A stretch of 59,703 nt of DNA from a virus: positions 1 to 59,703 of IMG/VR virus record IMGVR_UViG_3300036770_004625; one strand, 5' to 3'. The position numbers were made by a program, and so were the translations under genes. The notes beneath the pieces were generated by a model, which was given only the letters and a program-made list of their open reading frames with translations, had not been told where the DNA came from and ran no database searches. Within the stretch, counting starts at the first letter, position 1. Every line of letters starts with the position of its first letter. Positions 38,780-46,914 of the stretch are shown in pieces.

Positions 38780-39220
38780 ATGGAAGAAATGACCGAACTT
38801 CAGAAGAAGTGGGCGAAAGAAATACAGGAGGAAGAGGAGCAAAAGAAAGATTCCATTGACCCGAACAAGATGGACGAGGGTGTTTTGGAGCGTATTCCGG
38901 TGCCAACAGGCTGGAGGATCGTGGTTCTTCCTTACAGGCCTCCTAATACCACTAAAAGTGGAATTGTTTTGGCTGAAAAGGCCGTCGAGAAACAGCAAGT
39001 TGCCACTGTTTGTGGGTATGTGGTGGAGGTTGGGCCACTGGCGTACAAAGACTCGGACAAATTTCCTGATGGTCCCTGGTGTCAGAAGGGGGACTGGGTG
39101 ATTTTTGCTCGATATGCGGGAGCTCGTATCAACATCGAAGGTGGTGAGATACGCATTCTTAATGACGACGAGATTCTGGCCCGAGTAAAGGATCCAGAAG
39201 ACGTCCTTCACATGGTTTAA
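38780..39220 (+). CDS. GroES-like co-chaperonin, 146 aa
   Basis: It probably works with host GroEL to fold capsid proteins. ATG 38780 has AAAGGAGA upstream. After a charged N-terminus (about 40 residues) comes the Cpn10 fold: ERIPVPTGWRIVVLPYRPP, TTKSGIVLAEKAVEK (the position of the mobile loop), CGYVVEVGPLAY, GDWVIFARYAGARI and ILNDDEILARV. T4 Gp31 and other phage co-chaperonins do this job. It lies among portal, scaffold and capsid genes, which supports a head-assembly role. Confidence 0.85.
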   Translation: MEEMTELQKKWAKEIQEEEEQKKDSIDPNKMDEGVLERIPVPTGWRIVVLPYRPPNTTKSGIVLAEKAVEKQQVATVCGYVVEVGPLAYKDSDKFPDGPWCQKGDWVIFARYAGARINIEGGEIRILNDDEILARVKDPEDVLHMV

Positions 39221-39230
39221 GGAGGTTGCC

Positions 39231-40166
39231 ATGCCTAAAAATGCTCAGATGGAATTAGACATAGATGTACCAAACCCTGATGCTGAAGTGCCGGATAACG
39301 TCACGGAGCAGGATCAGGAAACAGAGGTCGTTTTAGAGGAAAAGGATGGGGAAACCGTAGCTGTGGTTGCGGAGGCCTCGGAAACTCCTGATCAAGGCGA
39401 CGAGAAAGAGCACGAAGAATACAGCGACAGAGTCAAAAAACGCATCGATAAGATGACGGCCAAGCTTCGCGAGGCAGAACGGCGCGAAAAGGCGGCTCTG
39501 GAGTATGCCCAGGGAGTGCAGGCTCAGCTGGCGCAAGCTCAGCAAAGAGCGCAAACCATGGACGAGAATTATGTGACGGAGGCCTCCGGGCGTATTAAGT
39601 CACAACTGGCGATCGTGGAAGCAAATCTGCAAGACGCTGTGGAACGTGGGGATGGAAAAGCGGCAGTTGAGGCCCAAAAAATGCTGGCTCAGCTGGTATT
39701 ACAGCAAGAGCGCATGAATGAGGCGGCTTCTAGGACTGCAGCGCAGCAAAAGATGCCTCAAATGCCCCAGCAGCCCGCACAGATCTATGCTCCGCCCCCT
39801 GCTCAGCCAAAACCAAGCCCTAAAGCTGAAGAATGGGCAGAGAAAAACGAGTGGTTTGGTGCGGATCAGGCCATGACTTATGCGGCTTTTGGCATCCATA
39901 ACCAGCTAAAAGACGAAGGGTTTGACTTATCGTCAGATGAGTATTACGATGAATTGAATCGGAGAATCCGAAAGGAATTCCCGCACAAATTCAAAAAACA
40001 GGACAACGTGCAAGTGAACGCCCCTACCGTTGCTCCTGCCACCCGTGGACAGAGTTCCGTTGGGACAAGTGGGCGCAGGACCGTCAAACTCACACCTAGT
40101 GAGGTGAGTATGGCAAGACGGCTAGGAGTTCCTTTGGAAGAGTACGCAAAGTACGTTAGGAGATAA
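39231..40166 (+). CDS. Probable scaffolding protein, 311 aa
   Basis: Acidic N-terminal 70 residues, then a long coiled coil (about 70-180), a Pro/Gln-rich stretch, and a globular helical C-terminus (about 205-311) ending in LTPSEVSMARRLGVPLEEYAKY. Acidic-plus-coiled-coil layout between GroES and the decoration and capsid genes is typical of phage scaffolding proteins. No protease gene is nearby, so scaffold would leave without being cut. Confidence 0.75.
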   Translation: MPKNAQMELDIDVPNPDAEVPDNVTEQDQETEVVLEEKDGETVAVVAEASETPDQGDEKEHEEYSDRVKKRIDKMTAKLREAERREKAALEYAQGVQAQLAQAQQRAQTMDENYVTEASGRIKSQLAIVEANLQDAVERGDGKAAVEAQKMLAQLVLQQERMNEAASRTAAQQKMPQMPQQPAQIYAPPPAQPKPSPKAEEWAEKNEWFGADQAMTYAAFGIHNQLKDEGFDLSSDEYYDELNRRIRKEFPHKFKKQDNVQVNAPTVAPATRGQSSVGTSGRRTVKLTPSEVSMARRLGVPLEEYAKYVRR

Positions 40167-40168
40167 TC

Positions 40169-40645
40169 ATGGAAGATCAAGTTAAAGTTGACCGCAGTGC
40201 TCGTTCGGCTTCTGGCCGCAAGTCAGAGGATCGTCGGCGCCCATGGGCACCTCCTTCGCGCTTGGATGCTCCCGCAGCTCCCCCTGGATTTAAACATCGT
40301 TGGATTCGCGCAGAAGCGGGTGGTCAGGAAGATCGCAGCAATGTTGCTGGGAAACTTCGTGAAGGCTACGAACTTGTTCGTGGCGAAGAGCACCCTGAGT
40401 ATGTGGTTCCGACGGCCGAAGATGGTCGCCATGCCGGAGTAATCAAGGTTGGCGGACTGCTTTTGGCACGTATTCCAGAAGAGACTGTGGCGGAGCGCAA
40501 TGCCTACTACCAAGGGCGCACCCAAGATCAGCTTGAGGCTCTGGATAATGATTTGATGAAGGCCAATGCCCATTCAACAATGGTCATTAACCGTCCAGAT
40601 CGTTCTTCGAGAACCACTTTTGGCGGCCCTAAAGCCGACACTTAA
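40169..40645 (+). CDS. Small head protein of unknown function, 158 aa
   Basis: The N-terminal 35 residues are basic and probably disordered (RSARSASGRKSEDRRRPWAPP). The middle has GFKHRWIRAEAGGQ, EDRSNVAGKLREGYELVRGEE, a strand-rich core, and LLLARIPEETVAERNAYYQGR. The pattern resembles conserved proteins next to capsid genes in environmental podoviruses. The function is unknown. Confidence 0.6.
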   Translation: MEDQVKVDRSARSASGRKSEDRRRPWAPPSRLDAPAAPPGFKHRWIRAEAGGQEDRSNVAGKLREGYELVRGEEHPEYVVPTAEDGRHAGVIKVGGLLLARIPEETVAERNAYYQGRTQDQLEALDNDLMKANAHSTMVINRPDRSSRTTFGGPKADT

Positions 40646-40664
40646 CCTTTAAAGGACTTAAAAA

Positions 40665-41237
40665 ATGGCAAATTCCAACAATCCTTTTGGAATGCGCCCT
40701 CTAGGCAACCTCTCTGCCACGGGAGCGCAAAAGCAGTATGGGTATCTGATTAAAGAGGACTACGGCACGAATCTTTTCCAAGGCGACTTGGTACGTATCG
40801 TAGGTGGATACATTCAACTGGCTGTCGCTGACGCGGCTGCCGTGGGCGTATTCAATGGTGTCTTTTATGATGACCCTGTTACCGGCAAGCCCACTTGGTC
40901 AAACAAGTTTATTGCCAACGCAGCCTACACTGTAGACCTGCAAGCAGACATCCTTGACGATCCTAGCCAACTGTTCCTGATCCAGGCTGACAGTCAGGCA
41001 ATCGTTCAAGCTGACATCGGCGAAAACGTCAACATTACTCAGGGAACTGGCAGCACTACTACTGGACAATCAGGCATGACTACTACTGGCGCTCCTGATA
41101 CCACTGCTGGTAGAAACCTGAAAATTGTCGGTCTGTACGACGCACCGGGCAACGAACTTGGCGCTTATGCTCAACTCGTTGTGAAAATCAACAATCACAG
41201 CTACAGCAGTGGTGGTGTGGCTGGCGTGGCATCGTAA
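40665..41237 (+). CDS. Probable capsid decoration or stabilising protein, 190 aa
   Basis: Starts NNPFGMRPLGNLSATG, a start I recognise from proteins placed directly before major capsid genes in environmental phages. Rich in beta strands, with Thr/Gly runs (TGSTTTGQSGMTTTGAP). It has an AAAGGACTT site. Because the major capsid follows without terminator, it should be made in high amounts, which fits a decoration role. Confidence 0.65.
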   Translation: MANSNNPFGMRPLGNLSATGAQKQYGYLIKEDYGTNLFQGDLVRIVGGYIQLAVADAAAVGVFNGVFYDDPVTGKPTWSNKFIANAAYTVDLQADILDDPSQLFLIQADSQAIVQADIGENVNITQGTGSTTTGQSGMTTTGAPDTTAGRNLKIVGLYDAPGNELGAYAQLVVKINNHSYSSGGVAGVAS

Positions 41238-41249
41238 GGAGTCTGACAA

Positions 41250-42158
41250 ATGGCTATTTCCCGCGCACAACTAGTAAAAGAGCTTGAGCCCGGTCTCAAT
41301 GCCCTTTTCGGTTTGGAGTATCAAAACTACGAAAACGAGCATGCAGAGATTTATGACACCGAGTCTTCGGATCGTGCATTTGAAGAGGAAGTGATGCTCT
41401 CTGGCTTCGGCAACGCCCCAGTGAAAACTGAAGGCGCTGGCGTGGCTTACGACAACGCTCAGGAAGTCTATACCGCTCGCTATACCCACGAGACGATTGC
41501 TCTTGCATTCTCTCTGACGGAAGAGGCGGTGGAAGACAACCTGTATGACAAGCTTTCGGCTCGTTATACCAAGGCGCTTGCTCGTTCCATGGCTCAAACC
41601 AAGCAAATCAAGGCTGCTGCTGTTCTGAACGGCGCTTTCACCACCTCTCTCGGCGGTGACGGCAAGCCCTTGTGTGCTGACGATCACCCGACCCTGTCGG
41701 GCCCGGTCCTCAAGAACGAGTTGGCAGTCCCTGCTGACCTGTCTGAGACCTCTCTTGAGCAGATGCTGATCGACATCGCTGCGTTCACTGACGAGCGTGG
41801 CTTGAAGATCGCTGTTCAAGGTCTGAAGCTCATTATTCCTAAGGAACTCCAGTTCACGGCGGATCGCATCCTGAAGTCCACTCTGCGTGTTGGTACTGCA
41901 GACAACGACATCAACGCCATCCGTAACATGGGCATGGTTCCTCAGGGCTACGCTGTTAACCACTTCCTGACCGACCCGGATGCGTATTTCATTAAGACTG
42001 ACGCTCCCAACGGCATGAAGATGTTCCAGCGTGTGGGCATCAAGACGGCGTTTGAAGGCGACTTCGACACCGGCAACGTCCGTTACAAGGCTCGTGAGCG
42101 CTACAGCTTCGGCTTCAGCGATCCCCGTGGCATCTTCGGATCTCCCGGCGCAGCTTAA
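41250..42158 (+). CDS. Major capsid protein, 302 aa
   Basis: Probably HK97-fold, of a Mu gpT-like type by its features: N-terminal QLVKELEPGLNALFGLEY, EVMLSGFGNAPVKTEGAG, YTARYTHETIALAFSLTEEAVEDNLYDK in pieces, DGKPLCADDHPTLSG, KLIIPKEL and the C-terminal RERYSFGFSDPRGIFGSPGA. It has an AAGGAGTCTG site, is followed by a strong terminator, and has high-expression codon use. Length is normal for an uncut capsid subunit. Confidence 0.88.
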   Translation: MAISRAQLVKELEPGLNALFGLEYQNYENEHAEIYDTESSDRAFEEEVMLSGFGNAPVKTEGAGVAYDNAQEVYTARYTHETIALAFSLTEEAVEDNLYDKLSARYTKALARSMAQTKQIKAAAVLNGAFTTSLGGDGKPLCADDHPTLSGPVLKNELAVPADLSETSLEQMLIDIAAFTDERGLKIAVQGLKLIIPKELQFTADRILKSTLRVGTADNDINAIRNMGMVPQGYAVNHFLTDPDAYFIKTDAPNGMKMFQRVGIKTAFEGDFDTGNVRYKARERYSFGFSDPRGIFGSPGAA

Positions 42159-42170
42159 AAAGCAGCAAGA

Positions 42171-42197
42171 AAAAGGGGGCGACAAGCCCCCTTTTTT
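42171..42197 (+). terminator. Rho-independent terminator after the major capsid gene
   Basis: A 10-bp stem AAAAGGGGGC (42171-42180) with 42186-42195, loop GACAA, and T-run 42192-42197. It would cut the message so that capsid is made in excess. The next 101 bp (to 42298) have no gene and no clear sigma-70 promoter. Confidence 0.93.
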
Positions 42198-42298
42198 GTC
42201 TTATTATTAAGGGACTAGGATTTTTACCTGTACCGACTGACCTAGCAGACTTAGTAGAGACGGTACGGGGATGTGCTACTACACGAAAGGAGCCTTAA

Positions 42299-43009
42299 AT
42301 GGCCGTTCACTTTACAGGCCCAGTGCTATTCACGGGCAAAAACTCTCCTGGTCCTTGGTGGACCGATCAACCAGTTAGCAACAACGTTGACTATGTCAGC
42401 TACATGGACGACTTTACTGGAGTCGCCCTTGACTCGACCAATGATTGGACCGTGGTCAAAGACTCTGGAGCCACTGTTGCAATCGTTGCCGATACGGTCA
42501 ATGGTGAGGTCGCGATTACTTCTACTGCCACGACTGATGACGATGGTGGTTCGCTTCAAGGCAATGAGGTTTTCGCAGTTCAGACGGACAAGAGCATTTG
42601 GTTCGAGACCCGCATCAAATGTAATGATGCTGACCAGACCGATCTGTGCTTTGGACTGACGGTTAACTTTGCGACCAACCCTGAGGCCATGCTGACTGCA
42701 GCCGATCGTATCGTCTTCCAAGTCAATGATGGCAATGCCTCCATTCTGTGCAAGACCGAAAAGAATGGCACGGAGACCTCCACCGATTCCGGTATTGATC
42801 TTGCCGATGACACCTATGTTCGTCTTGGCTTTTGGGCCAACAGCACGGGTTCGGTTCAGTTCTTTATCGATCGTCAGCTTGTTGCAACGCACACAACCAA
42901 CATTCCTGACGATGAGAACCTTACCATCGGTGCAATGTCTGTAAGCGGGAGCGCCACCGGTACTCGGGTAACCACTATCGATTATCTGTTCTGCGCTGCT
43001 GACCGTTAA
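42299..43009 (+). CDS. LamG/concanavalin-like structural protein, 236 aa
   Basis: Beta-rich protein with the jelly-roll look of LamG domains: SIWFETRIKCNDADQTDLCFGL in parts, ADRIVFQVNDG, YVRLGFWANSTGSVQFFIDRQLVATHT and LTIGAMSVSGSATG. Such domains bind sugars and are used in virion surface proteins. Its place after the capsid gene suggests head decoration or a surface fibre. Preceded by AAAGGAGCC. Confidence 0.65.
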   Translation: MAVHFTGPVLFTGKNSPGPWWTDQPVSNNVDYVSYMDDFTGVALDSTNDWTVVKDSGATVAIVADTVNGEVAITSTATTDDDGGSLQGNEVFAVQTDKSIWFETRIKCNDADQTDLCFGLTVNFATNPEAMLTAADRIVFQVNDGNASILCKTEKNGTETSTDSGIDLADDTYVRLGFWANSTGSVQFFIDRQLVATHTTNIPDDENLTIGAMSVSGSATGTRVTTIDYLFCAADR

Positions 43010-43021
43010 TAGGAGGTCATC

Positions 43022-43396
43022 ATGAGCTTTGCTAGTGATCTCCAGTCGGTAACCCGCGCGGGTGATGCACAGATGATCAATGGACGCACTCGCGTCCAGG
43101 CGATCTATTTTGTGAGCACCGGTGGCGCGGGTTATATCCGGCTTTATGACGGAGTGGACGATTCCACCGATCCGGTGACAACCATTGCTTCTCCGGCTTC
43201 AGTGGGGGCTACGGACTTGATCCTGCCGGACGCCGGTCTGTTGTTCAAGACCGGGGTTTATATGGATCTGAGCAACGTCACCAGCGTGACCTTGTACTTC
43301 TACGGTGGTGCAAGGGTCGATGTGGATGTTCCTGTGTCTGTCTCTGGTGTTTCAGGTTCTGGAACAGTAGCGCCTGTGACAGTGAGCACTCCGTAA
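43022..43396 (+). CDS. Small beta-rich structural protein with one 22-aa-type repeat, 124 aa
   Basis: Beta-rich. The last 22 residues (VPVSVSGVSGSGTVAPVTV) match the repeat units of the 250-aa and 384-aa proteins downstream, so a single unit was added to this protein. It has an AGGAGGTCATC site. A head-decoration or neck role is inferred from neighbours. Confidence 0.6.
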   Translation: MSFASDLQSVTRAGDAQMINGRTRVQAIYFVSTGGAGYIRLYDGVDDSTDPVTTIASPASVGATDLILPDAGLLFKTGVYMDLSNVTSVTLYFYGGARVDVDVPVSVSGVSGSGTVAPVTVSTP

Positions 43397-43677
43397 TGGC
43401 CAAGGGCATGGGCATCAAGACATCGGTAAAGTCGGGCAATTTTCGCCCGACTAAAGCCGGTGCTGGCATGACCAAAAAGGGCGTGGAGGCTTATCGCCGC
43501 GCCAATCCTGGCTCTAAACTTCAAACGGCTGTGACTGAGGACAAGCCCACGGGAAAACGTGCGGCTCGTCGGAAGTCGTTTTGTGCTCGTTCAGCTGGGC
43601 AGATGAAGAAATTTCCAGAGGCCGCAAAAGATCCCAACAGCCGCATTCGACAGGCTAGAAAACGGTGGAAGTGCTAA
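43396..43677 (+). CDS. Basic DUF6321-like protein, 93 aa
   Basis: Starts MAKGMGIKTSVKSG and contains GAGMTKKGVEAYRRANPGSKL, KRAARRKSFCARSAGQMK, and DPNSRIRQARKRWKC. These are hallmarks I associate with DUF6321, a family of small basic phage proteins. Probable nucleic-acid contact because of high Lys/Arg content, and two conserved cysteines. Overlaps the previous stop (TAATG). Confidence 0.7.
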   Translation: MAKGMGIKTSVKSGNFRPTKAGAGMTKKGVEAYRRANPGSKLQTAVTEDKPTGKRAARRKSFCARSAGQMKKFPEAAKDPNSRIRQARKRWKC

Positions 43678-43929
43678 ATGGAAATGATGTTATGGAACAT
43701 CGTCCTTTCGGCGATAGTAGGCGTCATGGTGTTCATGCTTAAGGGCAAGTTCGATGAACTCCAGCGCATCAGCATCCTGCTGAATAAAACCAGGGAGGAA
43801 GTGGCTCGTGATCACATCACTCGTGCAGAAGTCAGGGCTGATTTGGAAAAAATTCGTGATCACTTTGACAACGGTTTCAAGCGTCTTGAAGACAAGATTG
43901 ATGACCTTGCTAGGGCGCAAAGAAGATAA
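43678..43929 (+). CDS. Small membrane protein with coiled coil, 83 aa
   Basis: The first 20 residues are a single membrane span (MLWNIVLSAIVGVMVFML), followed by a charged coiled coil (TREEVARDHITRAEVRADLEKI, DNGFKRLEDKIDDLARAQ). This is the layout of small tail- or lysis-associated phage proteins, such as pinholin-like or spanin-like ones, but the family is not clear. It sits among basic head proteins. Confidence 0.55.
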   Translation: MEMMLWNIVLSAIVGVMVFMLKGKFDELQRISILLNKTREEVARDHITRAEVRADLEKIRDHFDNGFKRLEDKIDDLARAQRR

Positions 43930-43931
43930 CA

Positions 43932-44117
43932 ATGGCCAAGGCAACACCAACAAACCCAGCTAAATGGGCGGCCGCTAAGGCGAAAGCCAAGTCGAAATTT
44001 AAGGTGTACCCCTCTGCTTATGCCAATGCGTATGCGGCGAAGGAGTACAAAGCCGCTGGAGGTGGCTGGCGTGGTGGCAACAATAAAGTAGCTACGAAGA
44101 GGAAGAGTCGTGGCTAA
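43932..44117 (+). CDS. Small basic protein with YPSAYANA motif, 61 aa
   Basis: Basic (about one third Lys/Arg/Ala), with the widespread motif VYPSAYANAYAAKEYKAAGG. Similar short proteins occur in many phages and giant viruses, with no established role. The next gene overlaps it and is of a related type. Confidence 0.65.
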   Translation: MAKATPTNPAKWAAAKAKAKSKFKVYPSAYANAYAAKEYKAAGGGWRGGNNKVATKRKSRG

Positions 44118-44373
44118 AGGTGGGTTAGGTAAGTGGTTTGGTGAGAAATGGGTCAATATTGGGGCGCCTAAAAAAGGTGGCAAGCGTCCCGAGTGTGGTA
44201 GAAAATCAGCGTCTGAAGGGGGTGGATATCCCAAGTGTCTGCCCGCTAAGAAAGCAGCTAAGCTGACCGAGGCACAGCGCAAGTCCGCAGTGCAACGCAA
44301 GAGAGCTGCTGGAAACACTGGGCCAAAGCCCACTTTTGTATCAACCCTGTCAAAAAGGAGTAAGAAGTCATGA
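44110..44373 (+). CDS. Basic DUF5872-like protein, 87 aa
   Basis: GTG start at 44110. Contains GGLGKWFGEKWVNIGAPKKGGKRPECGRK and YPKCLPAKKAAKLTEAQRKSAVQRKRAA, in pieces the DUF5872 pattern. Two cysteines. Probably binds nucleic acid or acts in the virion interior; the function is unknown. Overlaps its neighbour by 8 bp. Confidence 0.68.
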   Translation: MAKGGLGKWFGEKWVNIGAPKKGGKRPECGRKSASEGGGYPKCLPAKKAAKLTEAQRKSAVQRKRAAGNTGPKPTFVSTLSKRSKKS

Positions 44374-44546
44374 TGAAGAAGAAATCTTCCGCTGCTGGCG
44401 GCAAAATGAAAAAAGGTGGTCCGGTAGGCATGCATAAAATGCCCGATGGCACAATGATGAAGAACTCGGACATGGCCGATAAGATGGGTCGTGCGGTTAA
44501 ACGTAAAACGGCAGATGTCAAGGGCCGTGCAATGAGGGGGAAATAA
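44370..44546 (+). CDS. Small basic Met/Lys/Gly-rich protein, 58 aa
   Basis: ATG 44370 (a second ATG follows) has AAAAAGGAGTAAGAAGTC upstream and ends at TAA 44544-44546. It encodes a peptide rich in Met, Lys and Gly (SAAGGKMKKGGPVGMHKMPDG). It overlaps the previous stop, so it is coupled to it. It resembles the next protein in composition. Confidence 0.6.
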   Translation: MMKKKSSAAGGKMKKGGPVGMHKMPDGTMMKNSDMADKMGRAVKRKTADVKGRAMRGK

Positions 44547-44548
44547 TC

Positions 44549-44830
44549 ATGGCTGGACGTGGAATGGGATGCGCCACTCGTGGTGGCGGGGCTGTTGAAA
44601 GTGGCCCAAAAAACAAGATGCTGTCAAAGACCAGCGACAAAACTGGTCCGGTGATGATGGCAAAAGGTGGAGAGGCTATCAATGAGCACAAGCGCATGGC
44701 AATGGGCATGGCTGGCGGCGGCATGATGAAAAAAGGCATGGCTGCGGGTGGAATGATGACCAAGGGCTATGCGGCCGGTGGTGCTGCAATGAAGAAAAAA
44801 GGCTACGCAGGCGGCGGGAAGAAGAGCTAA
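44549..44830 (+). CDS. Met/Gly/Lys-rich low-complexity protein, 93 aa
   Basis: The last 55 residues are repeats of short Met-x-Gly-Gly units (VMMAKGGEAI, MGMAGGGMMKKGMAAGGMMTK, GYAAGGAAMKKKGYAGGGKK in pieces). Very basic with no fold predicted. It may lie in the capsid with DNA. It carries the MAKGG motif shared with other proteins of this phage. Confidence 0.6.
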   Translation: MAGRGMGCATRGGGAVESGPKNKMLSKTSDKTGPVMMAKGGEAINEHKRMAMGMAGGGMMKKGMAAGGMMTKGYAAGGAAMKKKGYAGGGKKS

Positions 44831-45498
44831 TGTCGTATCTCATCAGCAACATCCCGTACTTTAAGTGCTGGGTGAGGCGTGAGTTTACGCATATGCATCA
44901 GAAGTATCATGGAGAGTACCTTCACGCTATGGCGATTGCGGTCAACTCCATGCCCGACCGTTGTCTGAGCTTTCAGCTGGTATTTACCGGGTGTGAGAGC
45001 GATGCGGATGGTTCAGAAAATGTACATGGGGGTGCAATGTGGGCCAGGATGCCGATTACGGCATTGGTGGGGGATATCCCGCTGGATGACTGGCCTGAGC
45101 GCATGCCTACGCATTTGGTTCAACCTTGGGATTGCCCTTCGCATGAGCACACTGTCATCAAGTTTGCTCGTACCAGTCCTAGCCCTTGGCTATGCAAAAT
45201 AGCTGGGGAGTTTTATACTGGGCGGTACTTGTTCACGGTGGATTATGCCGAGAGCGAAGTAGCCGACTGTCCGGCGCAACACAAACAAAGCCATGTGTTG
45301 ATCTTGACGGATGCGGGAAAGTGGACCGGAAATATTGTGGCTTTGCCGAATAATCGAGTGAGAGTGACGAGCCCTGCTTTTTGGGAGACCGGAAAAGGAG
45401 CTCCTGATTTCAGGCCCAGCCAGTGGATTCATTGTGCAGAACAAGATGATACGTACATGGATCCGACCGTAACCTTTGATAATTTGTACAAAGAATAA
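44830..45498 (+). CDS. Virion-associated protein of unknown function, 222 aa
   Basis: Alpha/beta protein with His- and Trp-rich segments: FTHMHQKYHGEYLHAMAIAVN, FQLVFTGCES, GGAMWARMPITALV, DCPSHEHTVIKFAR, and a YESEVADCPAQHKQSHVL-like stretch. Cysteines are spread. I recognise similar conserved proteins in the neck gene clusters of environmental phages, but no function. It overlaps both neighbours at stop/start codons. Confidence 0.6.
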   Translation: MSYLISNIPYFKCWVRREFTHMHQKYHGEYLHAMAIAVNSMPDRCLSFQLVFTGCESDADGSENVHGGAMWARMPITALVGDIPLDDWPERMPTHLVQPWDCPSHEHTVIKFARTSPSPWLCKIAGEFYTGRYLFTVDYAESEVADCPAQHKQSHVLILTDAGKWTGNIVALPNNRVRVTSPAFWETGKGAPDFRPSQWIHCAEQDDTYMDPTVTFDNLYKE

Positions 45499-46160
45499 TG
45501 GCAACTTCAGGGACGACTACTTTTGATCTAGCCATCGACGACATCGTTGAGGAGGCCTTTGAGCGTTGCGGAATGCGTATGCAATCCGGCTATCAACTGT
45601 CGTCAGCCCGCCGGTCTTTAAATCTAATGTTCTTGGATTGGGCCAATAGAGGGTTAAATCTTTGGACAATTGAAGAGCAGATTTATCCTTTGGTTGGAAC
45701 GGCAGAAATTACTTTGGATGCAGACACGGTGAACGTGTTGTCTGCGGTTATTCGGGACTACTCTCAGTCTCCTTCAGTTGACATTACAATTGATCGAATT
45801 AGCCGGGAAGAATATCTAAATATCCCAGACAAACAGACTGGTGCTCGCCCCGCTCAGTACTATGTTCAGCGGGCTAATCCGACAAAGGTATTCTTATACC
45901 CTCGCCCGAATGGCCCATACAGTCTTGTGTACTATCGCATTCGTCGTATTGAGGATGCAGGGGCGTATACCAATACAGCCGACGTCAACTTCAGGTTTTT
46001 GCCCTGTTTAGTTTCCGGGTTGGCATACTATTTGTCTCTTAAGTTTGCTCCTGATCGTACAGTCGGGCTTAAGCAAATTTACGAAGAAGACTTTACAAGG
46101 GCAGCGTTGGAAGATCGGGACACAGCGAGTGTTTCCTTTGTTCCAGAACTAGGGGTATGA
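45498..46160 (+). CDS. Head-tail adaptor, P22 gp4-like, 220 aa
   Basis: A tail accessory factor that sits below the portal. The N-terminal 60 residues (DLAIDDIVEEAFERCGMR, LSSARRSLNLMFLDWANRGLNLWTIEE in parts) match the helical gp4 fold, and the rest (YLNIPDKQTGARPAQYYVQR, VYYRIRRIEDAG, LVSGLAYYLSLKFAP) matches the same family. Length is near 220. A second gp4-like gene follows at 46911. Confidence 0.8.
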   Translation: MATSGTTTFDLAIDDIVEEAFERCGMRMQSGYQLSSARRSLNLMFLDWANRGLNLWTIEEQIYPLVGTAEITLDADTVNVLSAVIRDYSQSPSVDITIDRISREEYLNIPDKQTGARPAQYYVQRANPTKVFLYPRPNGPYSLVYYRIRRIEDAGAYTNTADVNFRFLPCLVSGLAYYLSLKFAPDRTVGLKQIYEEDFTRAALEDRDTASVSFVPELGV

Positions 46161-46161
46161 A

Positions 46162-46914
46162 ATGGCTTACGCAACGGGTAAATACTCGTATGGCCTGTGC
46201 GACTACTGTGGTCAACGTTACCCTTATAAAACTTTAAGGAAAAACTGGCGTGGATTTAAAGTCTGCCCCAGTGATTACGAGCCCAAAGAACCTCAATTAG
46301 AGCCCCTTAAGTACAGGGGAGACGCTATTGCACTGCTCGAGCCTCGACCAGATCGGGTCGAGCCGGTGGATGTTTATGTTGGGCAGCCTGGGTATACGTA
46401 TTTCCAAAGCGTTGGAAGCGCCAACAATGTCATCAACATGCGGCCTTTCCCGCCTCAAGATCTTCCCATGGGCCATGGTGCGGTGGGCACTGTTCTTGTG
46501 CGAGGCGATGCTCGAGCTGTGTTGGTTTCTGGGGTTAGTGCGAGCGGCCAAATTGGGACGGTCACGTTACCGAACACTGCGGTCAATCTCACAGACGGAG
46601 TAGAAGGCACGGGAGAGATTGGTTCCGTTTCTGCTGAAGGCAACTCCGTCATCATTCCTTTTGCGGGAAGCGCCTCAAGTAATGGCCAGATTGGCAATGT
46701 TTCCATAGCCGGAGCTGCTCCTGTTGGGCCTAGTGGGCTGTCCGCCACTGGCACTGTAAACCCTGTTTCGGTAAGTTTGATCTTAAATGTACCCTTATCA
46801 AGTGTGAGCGGCTCTGGTAGTATAGGCACAGTGGTTGTGCCTGATGCCTCGTTCTCTGTGACTGGTGTTGCAGGCACTGGTGATGTGGGCGATCCTTCGG
46901 TGACTACAACATGA
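46162..46914 (+). CDS. Zinc-ribbon protein with glycine-rich beta repeats, 250 aa
   Basis: The N-terminal 40 residues have CDYCGQRYPYKT and GFKVCPSDYEPK, a four-cysteine-like knuckle (three Cys and possibly another ligand). From about residue 105 the sequence is repeats of the type GVSASGQIGTVTL, each about 22 residues, six units in all. These match the 384-aa protein at 49008. Likely a neck or fibre component. Confidence 0.6.
   Translation: MAYATGKYSYGLCDYCGQRYPYKTLRKNWRGFKVCPSDYEPKEPQLEPLKYRGDAIALLEPRPDRVEPVDVYVGQPGYTYFQSVGSANNVINMRPFPPQDLPMGHGAVGTVLVRGDARAVLVSGVSASGQIGTVTLPNTAVNLTDGVEGTGEIGSVSAEGNSVIIPFAGSASSNGQIGNVSIAGAAPVGPSGLSATGTVNPVSVSLILNVPLSSVSGSGSIGTVVVPDASFSVTGVAGTGDVGDPSVTTT

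Noticed and set aside
41271-42185. 304-codon minus-strand ORF opposite the major capsid gene
   Set aside because: It is the shadow of strongly biased codon use in the capsid gene, has no ribosome site and no protein-like pattern.
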